Below are positions 1 to 8,597 of a stretch of DNA of 64,000 nt, piece after piece. This DNA is from Sphingomonas sp. (GTDB taxonomy: Bacteria > Pseudomonadota > Alphaproteobacteria > Sphingomonadales > Sphingomonadaceae), in NCBI RefSeq assembly GCF_019746665.1, contig NZ_JAIERS010000017.1:97769-161768 (forward strand), read 5' to 3'. The notes under the pieces were generated by a model. It had not been told where the DNA came from. It was given only the letters and a program-made list of their open reading frames with translations, and made no database searches. The number at the start of each line of letters is the position of its first letter. Positions within the stretch are counted from its first letter, which is position 1. A program made the position numbers and the translations under genes.

Positions 1-285
1 GCGTTTCGTGCGTTGCCACCCTGGTTCGTCTATGCCTTCGCGCTGGCGACGTTGCCGGCGCTGTTCGGCGCGGTCGCGCTGCTTGCCCGGCGGCGCGGGG
101 CCGTGCCGCTTTATGCGCTCGCTTTGATCGGCGCGGTGATCCAGTTTGGCTATGTGCTGGGCGCGACCGACTTGCTGGCACGCAAGGGGGGTGGCGCGGC
201 GGTGCTGCCCGCAGTGATCATCGCGCTCGGCATGGTTTCGCTGTGGCTGGCGCGGCACGGCGCGGCGCGGGGATGGCTCCGCTGA
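1..285 (+). CDS. Small integral membrane protein, C-terminal part (cut by window edge)
   Basis: The reading frame is open to the first base of the window, so the start lies outside it. About 94 residues are visible. They form three hydrophobic stretches separated by short Arg-rich loops (ARRRGAVP, LARKGGG, LARHGAARGW), which predicts a multi-pass inner-membrane protein. The PPWF opening and the layout resemble small sphingomonad membrane proteins often annotated as sugar transporter or hypothetical. That resemblance is from memory and gives no function. It ends 44 bases before panB and is read in the same direction. Confidence 0.6.
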   Translation, partial: AFRALPPWFVYAFALATLPALFGAVALLARRRGAVPLYALALIGAVIQFGYVLGATDLLARKGGGAAVLPAVIIALGMVSLWLARHGAARGWLR

Positions 286-329
286 GCCCCCGGCTGGCGC
301 GGCGGCGCCGCGCGCGGTAAAGCGCGGCC

Positions 330-1190
330 ATGTCGACCACCTATACGCTCGATACCGCGACCAGTCGCGCCAACCCCACCCCGGCGCCGATGAAGCGGCT
401 CACCGTCCCCGCGATCACCGCGCGCAAAGGCGGGGAGCCGCTGGTGATGCTCACCGCCTATACCGTGCGTGTGGCGCAGCTGCTCGATCCGCATTGCGAC
501 ATGCTGTTGGTGGGCGACAGCCTGGGGCAGGTGATTTACGGCCTGCCCTCGACGATCCCGGTCTCGCTCGAGATGATGGCGGCACATGGCGCGGCGGCGG
601 TGCGTGGCAGCTATCACGCGCTGGTCGTGATCGACATGCCGTTCGGTGCCTATGAGAAATCACCCGAACAGGCGTTCGAAAGCGCGGCCTGGCTGCTGAA
701 GCAGACGGGTGCGGCGGCAGTGAAGCTGGAAGGCGGGGCGGCGATGGCGCCCACGGTCAAGTTCCTGATCGAGCGCGGCATTCCGGTGATGGGCCATGTC
801 GGTCTCACTCCGCAGGCGGTGAACCTGCTTGGCGGCTATGCGGCGCGAGGACGGAGCGGGGCGGAGGCGGCCAAGATCACGGCGGATGCGGTCGCGATCG
901 CCGAGGCGGGCGCCTTCGCGATGGTGATCGAGGGCGTTGTCGAGCCGATCGCGGTAGAGATCACCCGCTTGGTGCGCTGTCCCACGATCGGCATCGGCGC
1001 CTCTGCGGCGTGCGATGGGCAAGTGCTGGTGATCGACGACATGCTCGGCATGTTCGAGCGCACCGCGCGCTTCGTGAAGCGCTACGACGCGATCGCCGAA
1101 CGAATCAGCACCGCTGCCGCTGCTTATGCCGCCGAAGTGCGCGCCCGCGCTTTTCCCGGCCCGGATCAACTATACGCGCCCAAGGACTAG
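330..1190 (+). CDS. panB: 3-methyl-2-oxobutanoate hydroxymethyltransferase
   Basis: PanB transfers a hydroxymethyl group from 5,10-methylenetetrahydrofolate to 2-oxoisovalerate, giving ketopantoate, the first committed step of pantothenate and CoA synthesis. The 286-residue protein covers the whole (beta/alpha)8 family. Visible motifs are the metal-binding [25 protein letters not shown], the MGHVGLTPQ segment, and [19 protein letters not shown] near the C-terminus. The first ~25 residues are a non-conserved extension before MKRLTVPAI; the ATG at 390 is an alternative start. No panC lies next to it here. Confidence 0.95.
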   Translation: MSTTYTLDTATSRANPTPAPMKRLTVPAITARKGGEPLVMLTAYTVRVAQLLDPHCDMLLVGDSLGQVIYGLPSTIPVSLEMMAAHGAAAVRGSYHALVVIDMPFGAYEKSPEQAFESAAWLLKQTGAAAVKLEGGAAMAPTVKFLIERGIPVMGHVGLTPQAVNLLGGYAARGRSGAEAAKITADAVAIAEAGAFAMVIEGVVEPIAVEITRLVRCPTIGIGASAACDGQVLVIDDMLGMFERTARFVKRYDAIAERISTAAAAYAAEVRARAFPGPDQLYAPKD

Positions 1191-1247
1191 CCCTTGCCGC
1201 GCCCGGCCGCTAAAGCCTGAGCCTTCCATCCCCGATCGGAGCCGCAC

Positions 1248-1979
1248 GTGGCCGTTTTGCCGCCGACCAACGAAGCATTCCTACGCGAAGTCGATGAAGA
1301 ACTGCGCCGCGATCAGGCGCTGAAGCTGTGGCAGCGCTACGGCCGGCTGGGGATTGGCCTCGTGCTGGGCGGGCTCGCGGTGTTCGCCGCTTATCTCGGC
1401 TGGCAGGAATGGCGCCGCGGCGAGGCCGATGCGCAAGCGGTGAAGTATAACGCGCTCTACGACAAGCTGCGGGTGAGCGGCGGCGCCGGGACCGAGCAGG
1501 AATTGAGCGCGCTGGTGAAGGACGGCACCACCGGCTACCGCGCCAACGCGCTGTTTCTGCAGGCGGGAGTCGCGCTGCAAAAGAACGATCTCGCCAAGGC
1601 GGCGCAGCTATTTGGTCAGGTCGCGACCGACACATCGCTTCCCGAGCCACTTCGCAACCTCGCGCTCATCCGCCAGACAAGCGCCGAATATGACAGTCTG
1701 AAGCCCGACCAAGTGATCAGCCGGTTGAAGCCGCTCACGGCTAAGGACAGCCCCTGGATCGGCAGCGCGGGTGAGCTGGTCGCGGCGGCCTATCTCAAGC
1801 TCGGCCGCCAGCGCGAGGCGGGGCAGCTGTTCGCGGCGATCGCCGAGGATAAGAACACGCCCGCCAGCCTGCGCCAGCGCACAGTGCAGATGGCGGGCGC
1901 GCTCGGCGTCGACGCGATCGATCAAAGCAACGTCGCCGGCAATGGCGCGACCGAAGGCAATCAAGGCAAGGCCCAATGA
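1248..1979 (+). CDS. TPR-like membrane-anchored protein upstream of BamB (YfgM-like)
   Basis: Starts at GTG. A cytoplasmic N-terminus (FLREVDEELRRDQ) is followed by one transmembrane segment at about residues 35-50 (LGIGLVLGGLAVFAAYLG) and a helical tetratricopeptide-like domain. This is the layout of YfgM, a periplasmic TPR protein linked to the Sec/Bam pathway. The stop overlaps the bamB start (ATGA), so the two are translationally coupled, and der follows, as in many bacteria. A role in outer-membrane protein traffic is inferred from architecture and position, since TPR sequences diverge quickly. Confidence 0.8.
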   Translation: MAVLPPTNEAFLREVDEELRRDQALKLWQRYGRLGIGLVLGGLAVFAAYLGWQEWRRGEADAQAVKYNALYDKLRVSGGAGTEQELSALVKDGTTGYRANALFLQAGVALQKNDLAKAAQLFGQVATDTSLPEPLRNLALIRQTSAEYDSLKPDQVISRLKPLTAKDSPWIGSAGELVAAAYLKLGRQREAGQLFAAIAEDKNTPASLRQRTVQMAGALGVDAIDQSNVAGNGATEGNQGKAQ

Positions 1980-3295
1980 AGCATACTCGCACCGCCGCCG
2001 CGCTGATCGCGCTCGCCTTGCTCGCCGGCTGCGGCACGCCCAAGGGCAAGAAGCGCACGCCGACGCTTGGCGAACGCATCCCGATCCTGGTGTCCGAAAA
2101 TGGCGCCGAAATCGACAAGAGCCTGGCGGCGGTCGACGTGCTGCTGCCACCCGCGCAAGCCAATGAGAGCTGGACTCAGCCCGGCGGCGACGCGAGCAAA
2201 TCGCTGGGTCACCTCGCGCTCGGCACCAATCTGAAGCGGGCGTGGAGCGTCCATATCAAGGGTGGCAATGCCCGGCTGCGGCTTGGCGCTCCGCCGGTCG
2301 TCGCCGAGGGTAAGCTGTTCGTTGTCGATGTCGATGGTAAGGTAAACGCCTTCGCCGCCGATACCGGGCGCAAGCTGTGGTCGAACGGGCTGCCGGCCGA
2401 CAAGAAGAACCGCCAGGCGCGCTTTGGTGGCGGCGCGAGCTATGACGATGGCAAAGTGTTCGCGACCGATGGGCTCGGCGATCTCGTCGCGCTGAACGCG
2501 AGCGACGGCAGCGTGCTGTGGCGCGCGCGCCCCGGTGGCCCGCTGCGCGGCGCGCCAACCGTTGCCAATGGCGCGGTCTATACGCTCACCCAGGATAATC
2601 AGCTCTTCTCGGTCAACCAGGCGACGGGCGAGACGCAGTGGACGCAGCTCGGCACGCTCGAAGCGCAGGGCGTGTTCGGCGTCGGCGCGCCGGCGGTTGG
2701 GCGCGGCACGATCGTCGCCGGCTTCTCCTCTGGCGAGCTGAACGCCTATCGGTACGAGAATGGCCGCACCTTGTGGCAGGACCAGCTTTCGCGCACCAGC
2801 ATCACCACCTCGGTATCGAGCATTGCCGATATCGACGCGAGCCCAGTGATCGCCGATGATCGCGTTTATGCGATGGGAGCCGGCGGCCGCACGGTCGCGC
2901 TGCAGCTCACCACCGGCCAGCGGCTGTGGGAGCAGAACATCGCCGGGCTCTCCACGCCTTGGCTCGCAGGCGAATGGCTGTTCGTGATGAGCGACGATGG
3001 CCGGCTGATCTGCCTCTCGCGCGCCAATGGCAAGATCCGCTGGATCACGAGCCTGGGCGCGTTCAAGAACACCAAGAAGAACAAGGGTGCGCCGGTCTAT
3101 TGGTCCGGGCCAGTGTTGGCAGGTGGCCGTTTGCTTGTCCTTGGTTCGCTGGGACAGATCGTGTCGGTCGATGCGGTGACGGGCAAGGTCGGCACGCGGA
3201 TCAAGAACGGCACGCCCTTCACCTTCGGGCCGGTGGTCGCGAACAACATGCTGTTCGTACTCGACGCCAAGGGCAAGCTTACCGCATATCGGTGA
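1976..3295 (+). CDS. bamB: Outer membrane protein assembly factor BamB (PQQ-like beta-propeller lipoprotein)
   Basis: BamB is a lipoprotein of the BAM complex that helps BamA insert beta-barrels into the outer membrane. The N-terminus is a lipoprotein signal with lipobox LLAGC, the Cys near residue 20. The rest is a repetitive WD-like beta-propeller in which blades end in patterns such as ADTGRKLWS, ASDGSVLWR, QATGETQW, ENGRTLW, TTGQRLWE and ANGKIRW. At 439 residues it is slightly longer than E. coli BamB (392). It overlaps the upstream TPR gene by 4 bases and lies 36 bases before der. Confidence 0.92.
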   Translation: MKHTRTAAALIALALLAGCGTPKGKKRTPTLGERIPILVSENGAEIDKSLAAVDVLLPPAQANESWTQPGGDASKSLGHLALGTNLKRAWSVHIKGGNARLRLGAPPVVAEGKLFVVDVDGKVNAFAADTGRKLWSNGLPADKKNRQARFGGGASYDDGKVFATDGLGDLVALNASDGSVLWRARPGGPLRGAPTVANGAVYTLTQDNQLFSVNQATGETQWTQLGTLEAQGVFGVGAPAVGRGTIVAGFSSGELNAYRYENGRTLWQDQLSRTSITTSVSSIADIDASPVIADDRVYAMGAGGRTVALQLTTGQRLWEQNIAGLSTPWLAGEWLFVMSDDGRLICLSRANGKIRWITSLGAFKNTKKNKGAPVYWSGPVLAGGRLLVLGSLGQIVSVDAVTGKVGTRIKNGTPFTFGPVVANNMLFVLDAKGKLTAYR

Positions 3296-3331
3296 TTTGC
3301 GCGGGGGCCATTGCCCGCGTAAGGGGCGGCG

Positions 3332-4681
3332 ATGGCACAGCTTCCGACGGTCGCGATCATTGGCCGGCCCAATGTCGGCAAATCCACTCTGTTCAACCGC
3401 CTGGTCGGCAAGCGGCTAGCCCTGGTCGACGACCGCCCGGGCGTGACGCGCGACCGGCGCGAGGGCGAGGCGCATCTGCTCGGCCTCGACTTCCGGGTGA
3501 TCGACACCGCCGGCTATGAGGATGAAGACGCGCAGTCGCTTCCCGGACGGATGCGCCAGCAGACCGAGGCGGCGGTACGCCAGGCCGATGTTGCGCTGTT
3601 CCTGATCGACGCGCGCGCCGGGATTGTGCCGCTCGATGAGGAAATCGCCCGCTGGCTTCGCGGATCAACGACGCCGGTGGTGCTGGTCGCCAACAAGGCC
3701 GAAGGTCGCGCGGGCGAGGGCGGGGTGATCGAATCGCTTGCGCTGGGCTTTGGCGATCCGGTGCAGCTGTCCGCCGAACACGGCGAGGGGCTCGCCGATT
3801 TGTTCGAGGCGCTGCTGCCCCATCTGGAACGCGATGACGAACCGGCGCCCGAGCCTGACGCGGAAGACCCGGCCGCACCGCTGAAGCTCGCGATCGTCGG
3901 GCGGCCCAATGCCGGCAAGTCGACGCTCATCAACCGGATGCTCGGCGAGGACCGGCTGATCACCGGGCCCGAGGCCGGGATAACTCGCGATTCGATCGCG
4001 ATCGACTGGGAATGGCAGGGGCGCCAGGTGCGCCTGATCGACACCGCCGGGATGCGCAAGCGCGCCCAGGTGCAGGACAAGCTGGAGAAGCTCGCCGTCG
4101 CCGACGCGCTCCACGCGGTCGATTTCGCCGAAGTCGTCGTCCTGCTGCTCGATGCGACGCGCGGGCTGGAGGCGCAGGATCTGAAGATCGCCGACCGCGT
4201 GCTGCAGGAAGGCCGCGCGCTGATGATCGCGCTCAACAAATGGGACGTGGCGGAAAATGCCTCGGCGCTGTTCAACGGCGTGCGCGCGGCGCTCGACGAG
4301 GGGCTGGCGCAGGTGCGGGGCGTGCCTTTGCTCACCGTTTCCGCCGTCACCGGCAAGGGGATCGACGCGCTGATCGAGGCCGGGTTCGCGACGCGCGAGG
4401 CTTGGTCGCGCCGGGTGCCAACCGGTGAGTTGAACCGCTGGTTCGAACGCGCGGTGGAGGCCAACCCGCCGCCCGCGCCCGGTGGCAAGCGCATCAAGCT
4501 GCGCTACGTCACCCAGGCGAAGACGCGCCCGCCGGGCTTCGTGCTGTTCGGCACCCGGGTCGATCAGCTGCCGGAGAGCTATCAGCGCTACCTGGTCAAC
4601 GGCATTCGCCGCGAGCTGGGCTTTGGCGCGGTGCCGGTGCGGCTGACGCTGCGCGCGCCCAAGAACCCGTTCAGCAAGTGA
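3332..4681 (+). CDS. der: Ribosome biogenesis GTPase Der (EngA)
   Basis: Der is an essential GTPase with two tandem G domains that matures the 50S subunit. The first domain has GRPNVGKST, DTAG and a variant NKAE; the second has GRPNAGKST, DTAGM and NKWD. A C-terminal KH-like domain (KLRYVTQAKTRPPGFVLFGTRVD) completes the family architecture in 449 residues. An acidic linker (DDEPAPEPDAEDPA) joins the G domains. A GGGGCGG stretch before the ATG may serve as ribosome binding site. The stop overlaps the next gene's GTG by 4 bases. Confidence 0.96.
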   Translation: MAQLPTVAIIGRPNVGKSTLFNRLVGKRLALVDDRPGVTRDRREGEAHLLGLDFRVIDTAGYEDEDAQSLPGRMRQQTEAAVRQADVALFLIDARAGIVPLDEEIARWLRGSTTPVVLVANKAEGRAGEGGVIESLALGFGDPVQLSAEHGEGLADLFEALLPHLERDDEPAPEPDAEDPAAPLKLAIVGRPNAGKSTLINRMLGEDRLITGPEAGITRDSIAIDWEWQGRQVRLIDTAGMRKRAQVQDKLEKLAVADALHAVDFAEVVVLLLDATRGLEAQDLKIADRVLQEGRALMIALNKWDVAENASALFNGVRAALDEGLAQVRGVPLLTVSAVTGKGIDALIEAGFATREAWSRRVPTGELNRWFERAVEANPPPAPGGKRIKLRYVTQAKTRPPGFVLFGTRVDQLPESYQRYLVNGIRRELGFGAVPVRLTLRAPKNPFSK

Positions 4682-4902
4682 TTCGGATCGATCTGCGGGG
4701 GATGCGCTGTCCTTGGCCCGCGCTGCGGCTGGCGCGTGCGTTGCGGGAGGGGGCGGATACGGTCGAGGTGCTGGCGGACGATCCCCGGGCGCCGGAGGAA
4801 CTCGCGGCTGTCGCCGCCGGCGCGGGCGCTCATTTTATTGCCACCGAAGGTGCTTTTCGCGTGACCCGCGCCGCGCCTGTCAATCCATCCTTTACCGCTT
4901 GA
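4678..4902 (+). CDS. TusA-like sulfur-carrier family protein
   Basis: A 74-residue protein starting at a GTG inside the der stop (GTGA). It has the SirA/TusA fold signature: a beta strand (IRIDLRG) followed by MRCPWPALRLARAL, where Cys11-Pro12 is the family's persulfide-carrying pair. Canonical TusA has CPxP; this protein has CPWP, which fits. The hydrophobic GTVEVLADDP-type strand and a C-terminal strand are present. Family members relay sulfur for tRNA thiolation, molybdenum cofactor or other uses. The specific partner cannot be deduced here, so no symbol is given. Confidence 0.8.
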   Translation: MIRIDLRGMRCPWPALRLARALREGADTVEVLADDPRAPEELAAVAAGAGAHFIATEGAFRVTRAAPVNPSFTA

Positions 4903-4969
4903 GGCGTAAGCGGATCAGGTGGCGCGGCCAGGGGCCGGCAGCGCCACAACTAGAGACGGGGAGTGACTG

Positions 4970-5404
4970 GTGACGCCAGACGACGCCACCTTGATCGATA
5001 TGAACGCCTTTCAGCAGGCGCGCTCGGAGCTGGGCAATGCCTTTGTCCGCATCCTCGGTTATTTCGAGGAGGACGGCGTCAAATCGGTCGACGCGATCGA
5101 GGCGGCGATGCGGGACAAAAGCGCGGCCGCGCTCGTGCGCCCGGCACACACGCTGAAGGGCGAGGCCCGCCAGTTCGGCGCCGAGCCGCTCGCTCTTGTC
5201 GCTGAGACGATCGAATTGATCGCGCGCAAATGCGTGGAAACCCATGATACGCCCGAGGAAGCGCTGCCGCATGTCGTCGGTTTGCGCGCGCTCTACGATC
5301 GCACCATCGAGCGGTTGAAGCGCGAGGCGAGCCCGCTCGTCGCGCGGCGCCCTGCTGGCGGCTTTGGACGGCGCGGCGGCGCGCCGGTATTTGGCCGAGC
5401 ATAA
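4970..5404 (+). CDS. Hpt (histidine phosphotransfer) domain protein
   Basis: A 144-residue single-domain protein starting at GTG with GGGGAG seven bases upstream. The helical bundle carries the Hpt signature HTLKGEARQFG, in which His60 is the predicted phospho-acceptor and the following Lys-Gly is typical. Such proteins shuttle phosphate between hybrid histidine kinases and response regulators. No kinase or receiver gene is adjacent, so the partner is unknown. The C-terminal ~25 residues are basic, glycine-rich and probably disordered. It converges on bfr with a 23-base gap. Confidence 0.85.
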   Translation: MTPDDATLIDMNAFQQARSELGNAFVRILGYFEEDGVKSVDAIEAAMRDKSAAALVRPAHTLKGEARQFGAEPLALVAETIELIARKCVETHDTPEEALPHVVGLRALYDRTIERLKREASPLVARRPAGGFGRRGGAPVFGRA

Positions 5405-5427
5405 ATGTCCGATCGCGTCGGGCGGGC

Positions 5428-5916
5428 TTAGTGCGCGTGGCCCTCGGCCGGCGAGCTGTTGAGCTGGATATAATTTTGAAGGCCGACCCGGGCGATGATC
5501 TCGAACTGGGTTTCAATCATGTCGACATGCTCTTCCTCGCTGGCGAGAATGTCGGCGAACAAGTCGCGGCTCACATAATCGCGCACCGCTTCACAATGCG
5601 CGACCGCGTCGCGCAGCACCGCGATCGCTTCTTCCTCCAGCGCCAGATCGGCGCGGAGTACTTCCTCCACCGTCTCGCCCACCCGCAGCCGGCCAAGCAG
5701 CTGGAAATTGGGGAGGCCGTTCAGGAACAGGATGCGCTCGGCCAGCCGGTCGGCATGGCGCATCTCGTCGATTGATTCATGGCGCTCGTGCTCGGCGAGC
5801 TTCTTGACGCCCCAATTGTCGAGCACGCGGTAGTGCAGCCAATATTGGTTGACCGCGGTCAGCTCGTTCTTGAGCACCAGGTTCAGGAACTCGATGACCT
5901 TCGCATCACCTTTCAT
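5428..5916 (-). CDS. bfr: Bacterioferritin
   Basis: A 162-residue heme-containing 24-mer ferritin that oxidises Fe(II) and stores it as a mineral. All di-iron centre ligands sit at textbook positions: Glu18, Glu51, His54, Glu94, Glu127 and His130; heme ligand Met52 is present. The ATG at 5916 follows an AAAGGA ribosome binding site; an upstream in-frame extension lacks family similarity and is rejected. It lies 52 bases downstream of bfd, so the two are probably cotranscribed and controlled by the Fur-like site upstream of bfd. Confidence 0.95.
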   Translation of the reverse strand: MKGDAKVIEFLNLVLKNELTAVNQYWLHYRVLDNWGVKKLAEHERHESIDEMRHADRLAERILFLNGLPNFQLLGRLRVGETVEEVLRADLALEEEAIAVLRDAVAHCEAVRDYVSRDLFADILASEEEHVDMIETQFEIIARVGLQNYIQLNSSPAEGHAH

Positions 5917-5968
5917 GGCGCATCCTTTCGCTTGAGCGCCTCCGCTATTGGCCGCGCGAAAAACCGCG

Positions 5969-6142
5969 TCAAGCGGCGTTGCGAGCTTCGCTGATGATGG
6001 TGCGGGCAAAGCGGATGCACTGACCGCATTTGGCGCGGTGGCCGAGCGCCTTGTAGCTTTGGCAGGCGGTACGACAGCCCCCGCGTGCCGCAGCTTCGCG
6101 GAGTTCGTTCTCGCGGATATTGTTGCAGACGCAGACGATCAT
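5969..6142 (-). CDS. bfd: Bacterioferritin-associated ferredoxin
   Basis: A 57-residue [2Fe-2S] protein. Bfd docks on bacterioferritin and donates electrons to mobilise stored iron. The cluster ligands CxC at 4/6 (IVCVCNN) and CxxC at 39/42 (KCGQC) are present, with extra cysteines at 23 and 27. The start MIVCVCN at 6142 is chosen because the upstream in-frame extension is basic, unrelated to the family and would read through the predicted regulatory palindrome. It is transcribed with bfr. Confidence 0.93.
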   Translation of the reverse strand: MIVCVCNNIRENELREAAARGGCRTACQSYKALGHRAKCGQCIRFARTIISEARNAA

Positions 6143-6174
6143 GCGGCCTCTCGCTATCGCCTTTCTCTTGGCGC

Positions 6175-6193
6175 TAATGCGAGTGAGTCGCAA
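6175..6193. promoter_or_regulatory. Candidate Fur-type operator upstream of bfd
   Basis: The sequence TAATGCGAGTGAGTCGCAA contains the inverted repeat GCGA-N5-TCGC about 33 bases before the bfd start. Alphaproteobacterial Fur sites such as those of Caulobacter have a related TGCGA-N-TCGCA core. Its position in front of the bfd-bfr pair fits iron control. The protein that binds it is inferred. Confidence 0.45.
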
Positions 6194-6197
6194 GCTG

Positions 6198-7469
6198 TTA
6201 TTGCGACGCGGTCGCAAATTCTCCCCGAGTGCGCCGCAACGGCTGAAGTTGCCCGCGGGCGAGGCTGCGCCACAGCCACTCTATCGGACCATAGCGAAAG
6301 CGTGCAAGCCACGGCGCCGACCAGAGCAGCATCAGTCCCCAGATGGCGAGGACGACCAGATAGCACCGGCTGCGGCTGAGGTGCCCGTACAGGCCAAGGC
6401 CATAGCCGTAGAACAGCGTTGAACAGATTAGCGATGTGCCCAGATAATTGCTGAACGCCATTTGCCCGGCCGAACCGATCCGCGCGACAACCGCCCCCCC
6501 GTGCCGCGCGAGCAGGGCCAGCGCGCTCGCCCAGGCGATGATCGCGAGCGGGCGGAAGGGGGTGGAAATCACCGTCAGCCCCGCCGCCACCGCCGACGTG
6601 CTATAGTGATGCGTTGCCATCCACCACGCGCCGAACGCATAACCGGGCAGCGCCACCCCCGCGCCGATCGCCAGCCAGCGGCGATAGCGCGCGCTCTCCC
6701 AGTCACCGCGCAACAGGCCGCTTTTCAGCATCGCCATGCCGAGCAGCATGTAGGCAAGCGTTTCCCAGCCGACGATGAACAGAGTACTGATCGGGGTCGC
6801 CGCTTCCTTCTTGAGCCGATCGGTGAGCACGGTCGGATAGTCGCCGCGATGCGTGCGAAGCTCGGCCGTGATCACCGCCGGCGGCGGCTGGCCGAAGAAG
6901 TCCCGGTAGTTGGCATATTGCTGCGTCACCGCCTTGTTCGCTTTGCCGGTCGCGACGAGTGCCTCGGTGCGCTGCGCGTCCCAGGCCACGCTGGCGAACA
7001 GCGCGGTCTGGACGGCGAGCAGGCCGACCGCTGTGTGAATCAGCCGACGCACAGACAATTTACGAAACAGGAACAGGATGAAGCCGATCAGGGCATAATG
7101 ATGCAGAATATCCCCCCACCAGATCAGGTAGAGGTGAACGAGGCCGAAGAGCAGCAGCCAGAACATTCGCGCATAATGGATGCGGGCCGCGTTCTCGCCC
7201 TTTTCGGTCCCGCGTTCGATCACGAGCAGCGCGGAGGCGCCGAACAGGAAGCTGAACAGCCCCCGCATCTTGCCATCGAAGAACAGATAATTGAAATCGT
7301 AGAGCGCGTAATCGAGCCAGCTAAAGCTGCCATAGGCGGCTGGATTGCCATAGGCGGCGGTGGGCATGGCGAAGGCGATGATGTTCATCACCAAAATGCC
7401 CATCACCGCGACCCCGCGGACAACGTCAAGCGTGGCGATGCGATCGCCCTGCGATACACCCTCGGACAT
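6198..7469 (-). CDS. DUF418 family membrane protein (YeiB-like)
   Basis: A 423-residue polytopic membrane protein. The N-terminal RIATLDVVRGVAVMGILVMN is a typical acyltransferase_3/DUF418 opening helix, followed by about ten hydrophobic helices. Conserved features include FDGKMRGLFSFLFGAS, GLVHLYLIWWGDILHHYAL, and the C-terminal DUF418 domain with GRIGSAGQMAFSNYL-like sequence (ARIGSAGQMAFSNYLG) and PIEWLWR. The family is abundant in bacteria but has no settled biochemical role. It is read in the same direction as DUF3052 upstream (9-base gap). Confidence 0.88.
   Translation of the reverse strand: MSEGVSQGDRIATLDVVRGVAVMGILVMNIIAFAMPTAAYGNPAAYGSFSWLDYALYDFNYLFFDGKMRGLFSFLFGASALLVIERGTEKGENAARIHYARMFWLLLFGLVHLYLIWWGDILHHYALIGFILFLFRKLSVRRLIHTAVGLLAVQTALFASVAWDAQRTEALVATGKANKAVTQQYANYRDFFGQPPPAVITAELRTHRGDYPTVLTDRLKKEAATPISTLFIVGWETLAYMLLGMAMLKSGLLRGDWESARYRRWLAIGAGVALPGYAFGAWWMATHHYSTSAVAAGLTVISTPFRPLAIIAWASALALLARHGGAVVARIGSAGQMAFSNYLGTSLICSTLFYGYGLGLYGHLSRSRCYLVVLAIWGLMLLWSAPWLARFRYGPIEWLWRSLARGQLQPLRRTRGEFATASQ
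6201..6217. promoter_or_regulatory. Second palindrome (TTGCGAC-N3-GTCGCAA) near bfd
   Basis: The perfect inverted repeat TTGCGACGCGGTCGCAA lies 7 bases beyond the first Fur-like palindrome and shares its GCGA/TCGC half-sites. It falls inside the last codons of the DUF418 gene. It may be a second operator for bfd, or only reflect coding constraint on Arg and Ala codons. Confidence 0.3.
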
Positions 7470-7478
7470 CGGCTTTCC

Positions 7479-7883
7479 CTAGCGCGCTTCGCGGCGGATC
7501 ATCAGCTTCAGCCCCGACCAGGTCTCGTCGACCGCGCACACCTTCACATCGACCAGATCGAGCGGCAGCGCGACCGCGCGGATCACATCCTCGGTCACGT
7601 CGCTGGCCACGCCCGAGGCGCGCTTCGGCCACGATACCCACAGAAAACCGGCTGCCGCGAGGCAATGGCGTAGCTGCGGCAATTGGCGTTCCAGCGTCGC
7701 GCGTTCGGTGACGAAGAGGTGCGCCGCCTCTAGTCCCGCCGAGGGCGCGGTCTGCACATCGAGCGCGGCGATTTCTTGCGCAAGCGAGTCGCGGATCGCC
7801 TCGGGCATATGGCAGAACCAAGCGCGCATCCCGGGCTTCAATCCCAGCTTCTCGGCGAGCGAGCGGTTCGAATAGCCGCTCAT
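7479..7883 (-). CDS. DUF3052 family protein
   Basis: A 134-residue protein beginning [18 protein letters not shown], recognised as DUF3052: N-terminal GYS..L..KLGLK.G, then an internal [11 protein letters not shown] segment and [29 protein letters not shown] at the end. The start at 7883 overlaps the upstream nitroreductase stop (ATGA), so the pair is translationally coupled. DUF3052 proteins have no assigned activity; they look like small alpha/beta proteins. A role linked to the flavoprotein is possible but only by position. Confidence 0.82.
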   Translation of the reverse strand: MSGYSNRSLAEKLGLKPGMRAWFCHMPEAIRDSLAQEIAALDVQTAPSAGLEAAHLFVTERATLERQLPQLRHCLAAAGFLWVSWPKRASGVASDVTEDVIRAVALPLDLVDVKVCAVDETWSGLKLMIRREAR

Positions 7884-8554
7884 AGCCAGCTCGTAATCTG
7901 CGCCAGCGGCTTCTTGCGCAGCGCATGGAGCGGAACGGTCGCGTCGGGCGCGGCGTGTCCTGCGACGACGATCATCACCGGCTTTTCGTGATCGGGACGA
8001 CCGCACGCTTCGTTCAGGAACTTCATCGGGTTGGGCGTGTGGGTGAGCGTCGCCACATTGGCGGCGTGGAGCGCGGCGAGCAGGAAGCCGGTCGCGATGC
8101 CGACCGATTCGTTGACATAATAATTCTGTCGATCCTCGCCCGGCTCGATCCCGCCGCGCCGCTGCGCGAAGACCACGATCAGATAGGGCGCGACGTTAAG
8201 AAAGCTCTTGTCGGGATCGGTGCCGAGCGGGGCGAGCGCTTCGAGCCATTCCTCGCTCGCCTTGCCGGCATAGAAAGCGCGCTCCTCCTCTTCGGCGGCT
8301 TCACGGATGCGCGCTTTCAGGTCGGCGCTCTCGACGACGGCGAAATGCCAGGGCTGATGATTGGCGCCCGAGGGCGCGGTGCCGGCCGCCTCGATCGCCG
8401 CCTCGATCACCGCGCGCGGCACGGGCTCGTCGCTAAAATAGCGGCAGGTGCGGCGTTCACGCAGCCGGTCGCGAAACGCCTCGACCCGCGCGATGCGTTC
8501 GTCGTCGGCGATGGGTGTCAAGCCGGGCCAGGCTTGGGCAGGATGATCGCGCAT
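7880..8554 (-). CDS. Nitroreductase-fold flavoprotein, iodotyrosine deiodinase (IYD)-like
   Basis: A 224-residue FMN-dependent nitroreductase-superfamily protein. The motifs [54 protein letters not shown] and [15 protein letters not shown] follow iodotyrosine deiodinase closely. Glu91, Tyr95 and Lys116 occupy E-x3-Y-x20-K spacing, matching the active-site lid triad that binds the halotyrosine zwitterion in animal IYD. Reductive dehalogenation of halotyrosine is therefore the leading hypothesis over generic nitroreduction. It overlaps DUF3052 by 4 bases. The natural substrate is not known. Confidence 0.82.
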   Translation of the reverse strand: MRDHPAQAWPGLTPIADDERIARVEAFRDRLRERRTCRYFSDEPVPRAVIEAAIEAAGTAPSGANHQPWHFAVVESADLKARIREAAEEEERAFYAGKASEEWLEALAPLGTDPDKSFLNVAPYLIVVFAQRRGGIEPGEDRQNYYVNESVGIATGFLLAALHAANVATLTHTPNPMKFLNEACGRPDHEKPVMIVVAGHAAPDATVPLHALRKKPLAQITSWL

Positions 8555-8597
8555 GAAACCCCCTTGGTGGCAAAGTGCCCGATTTGCGTGGGAGAGG

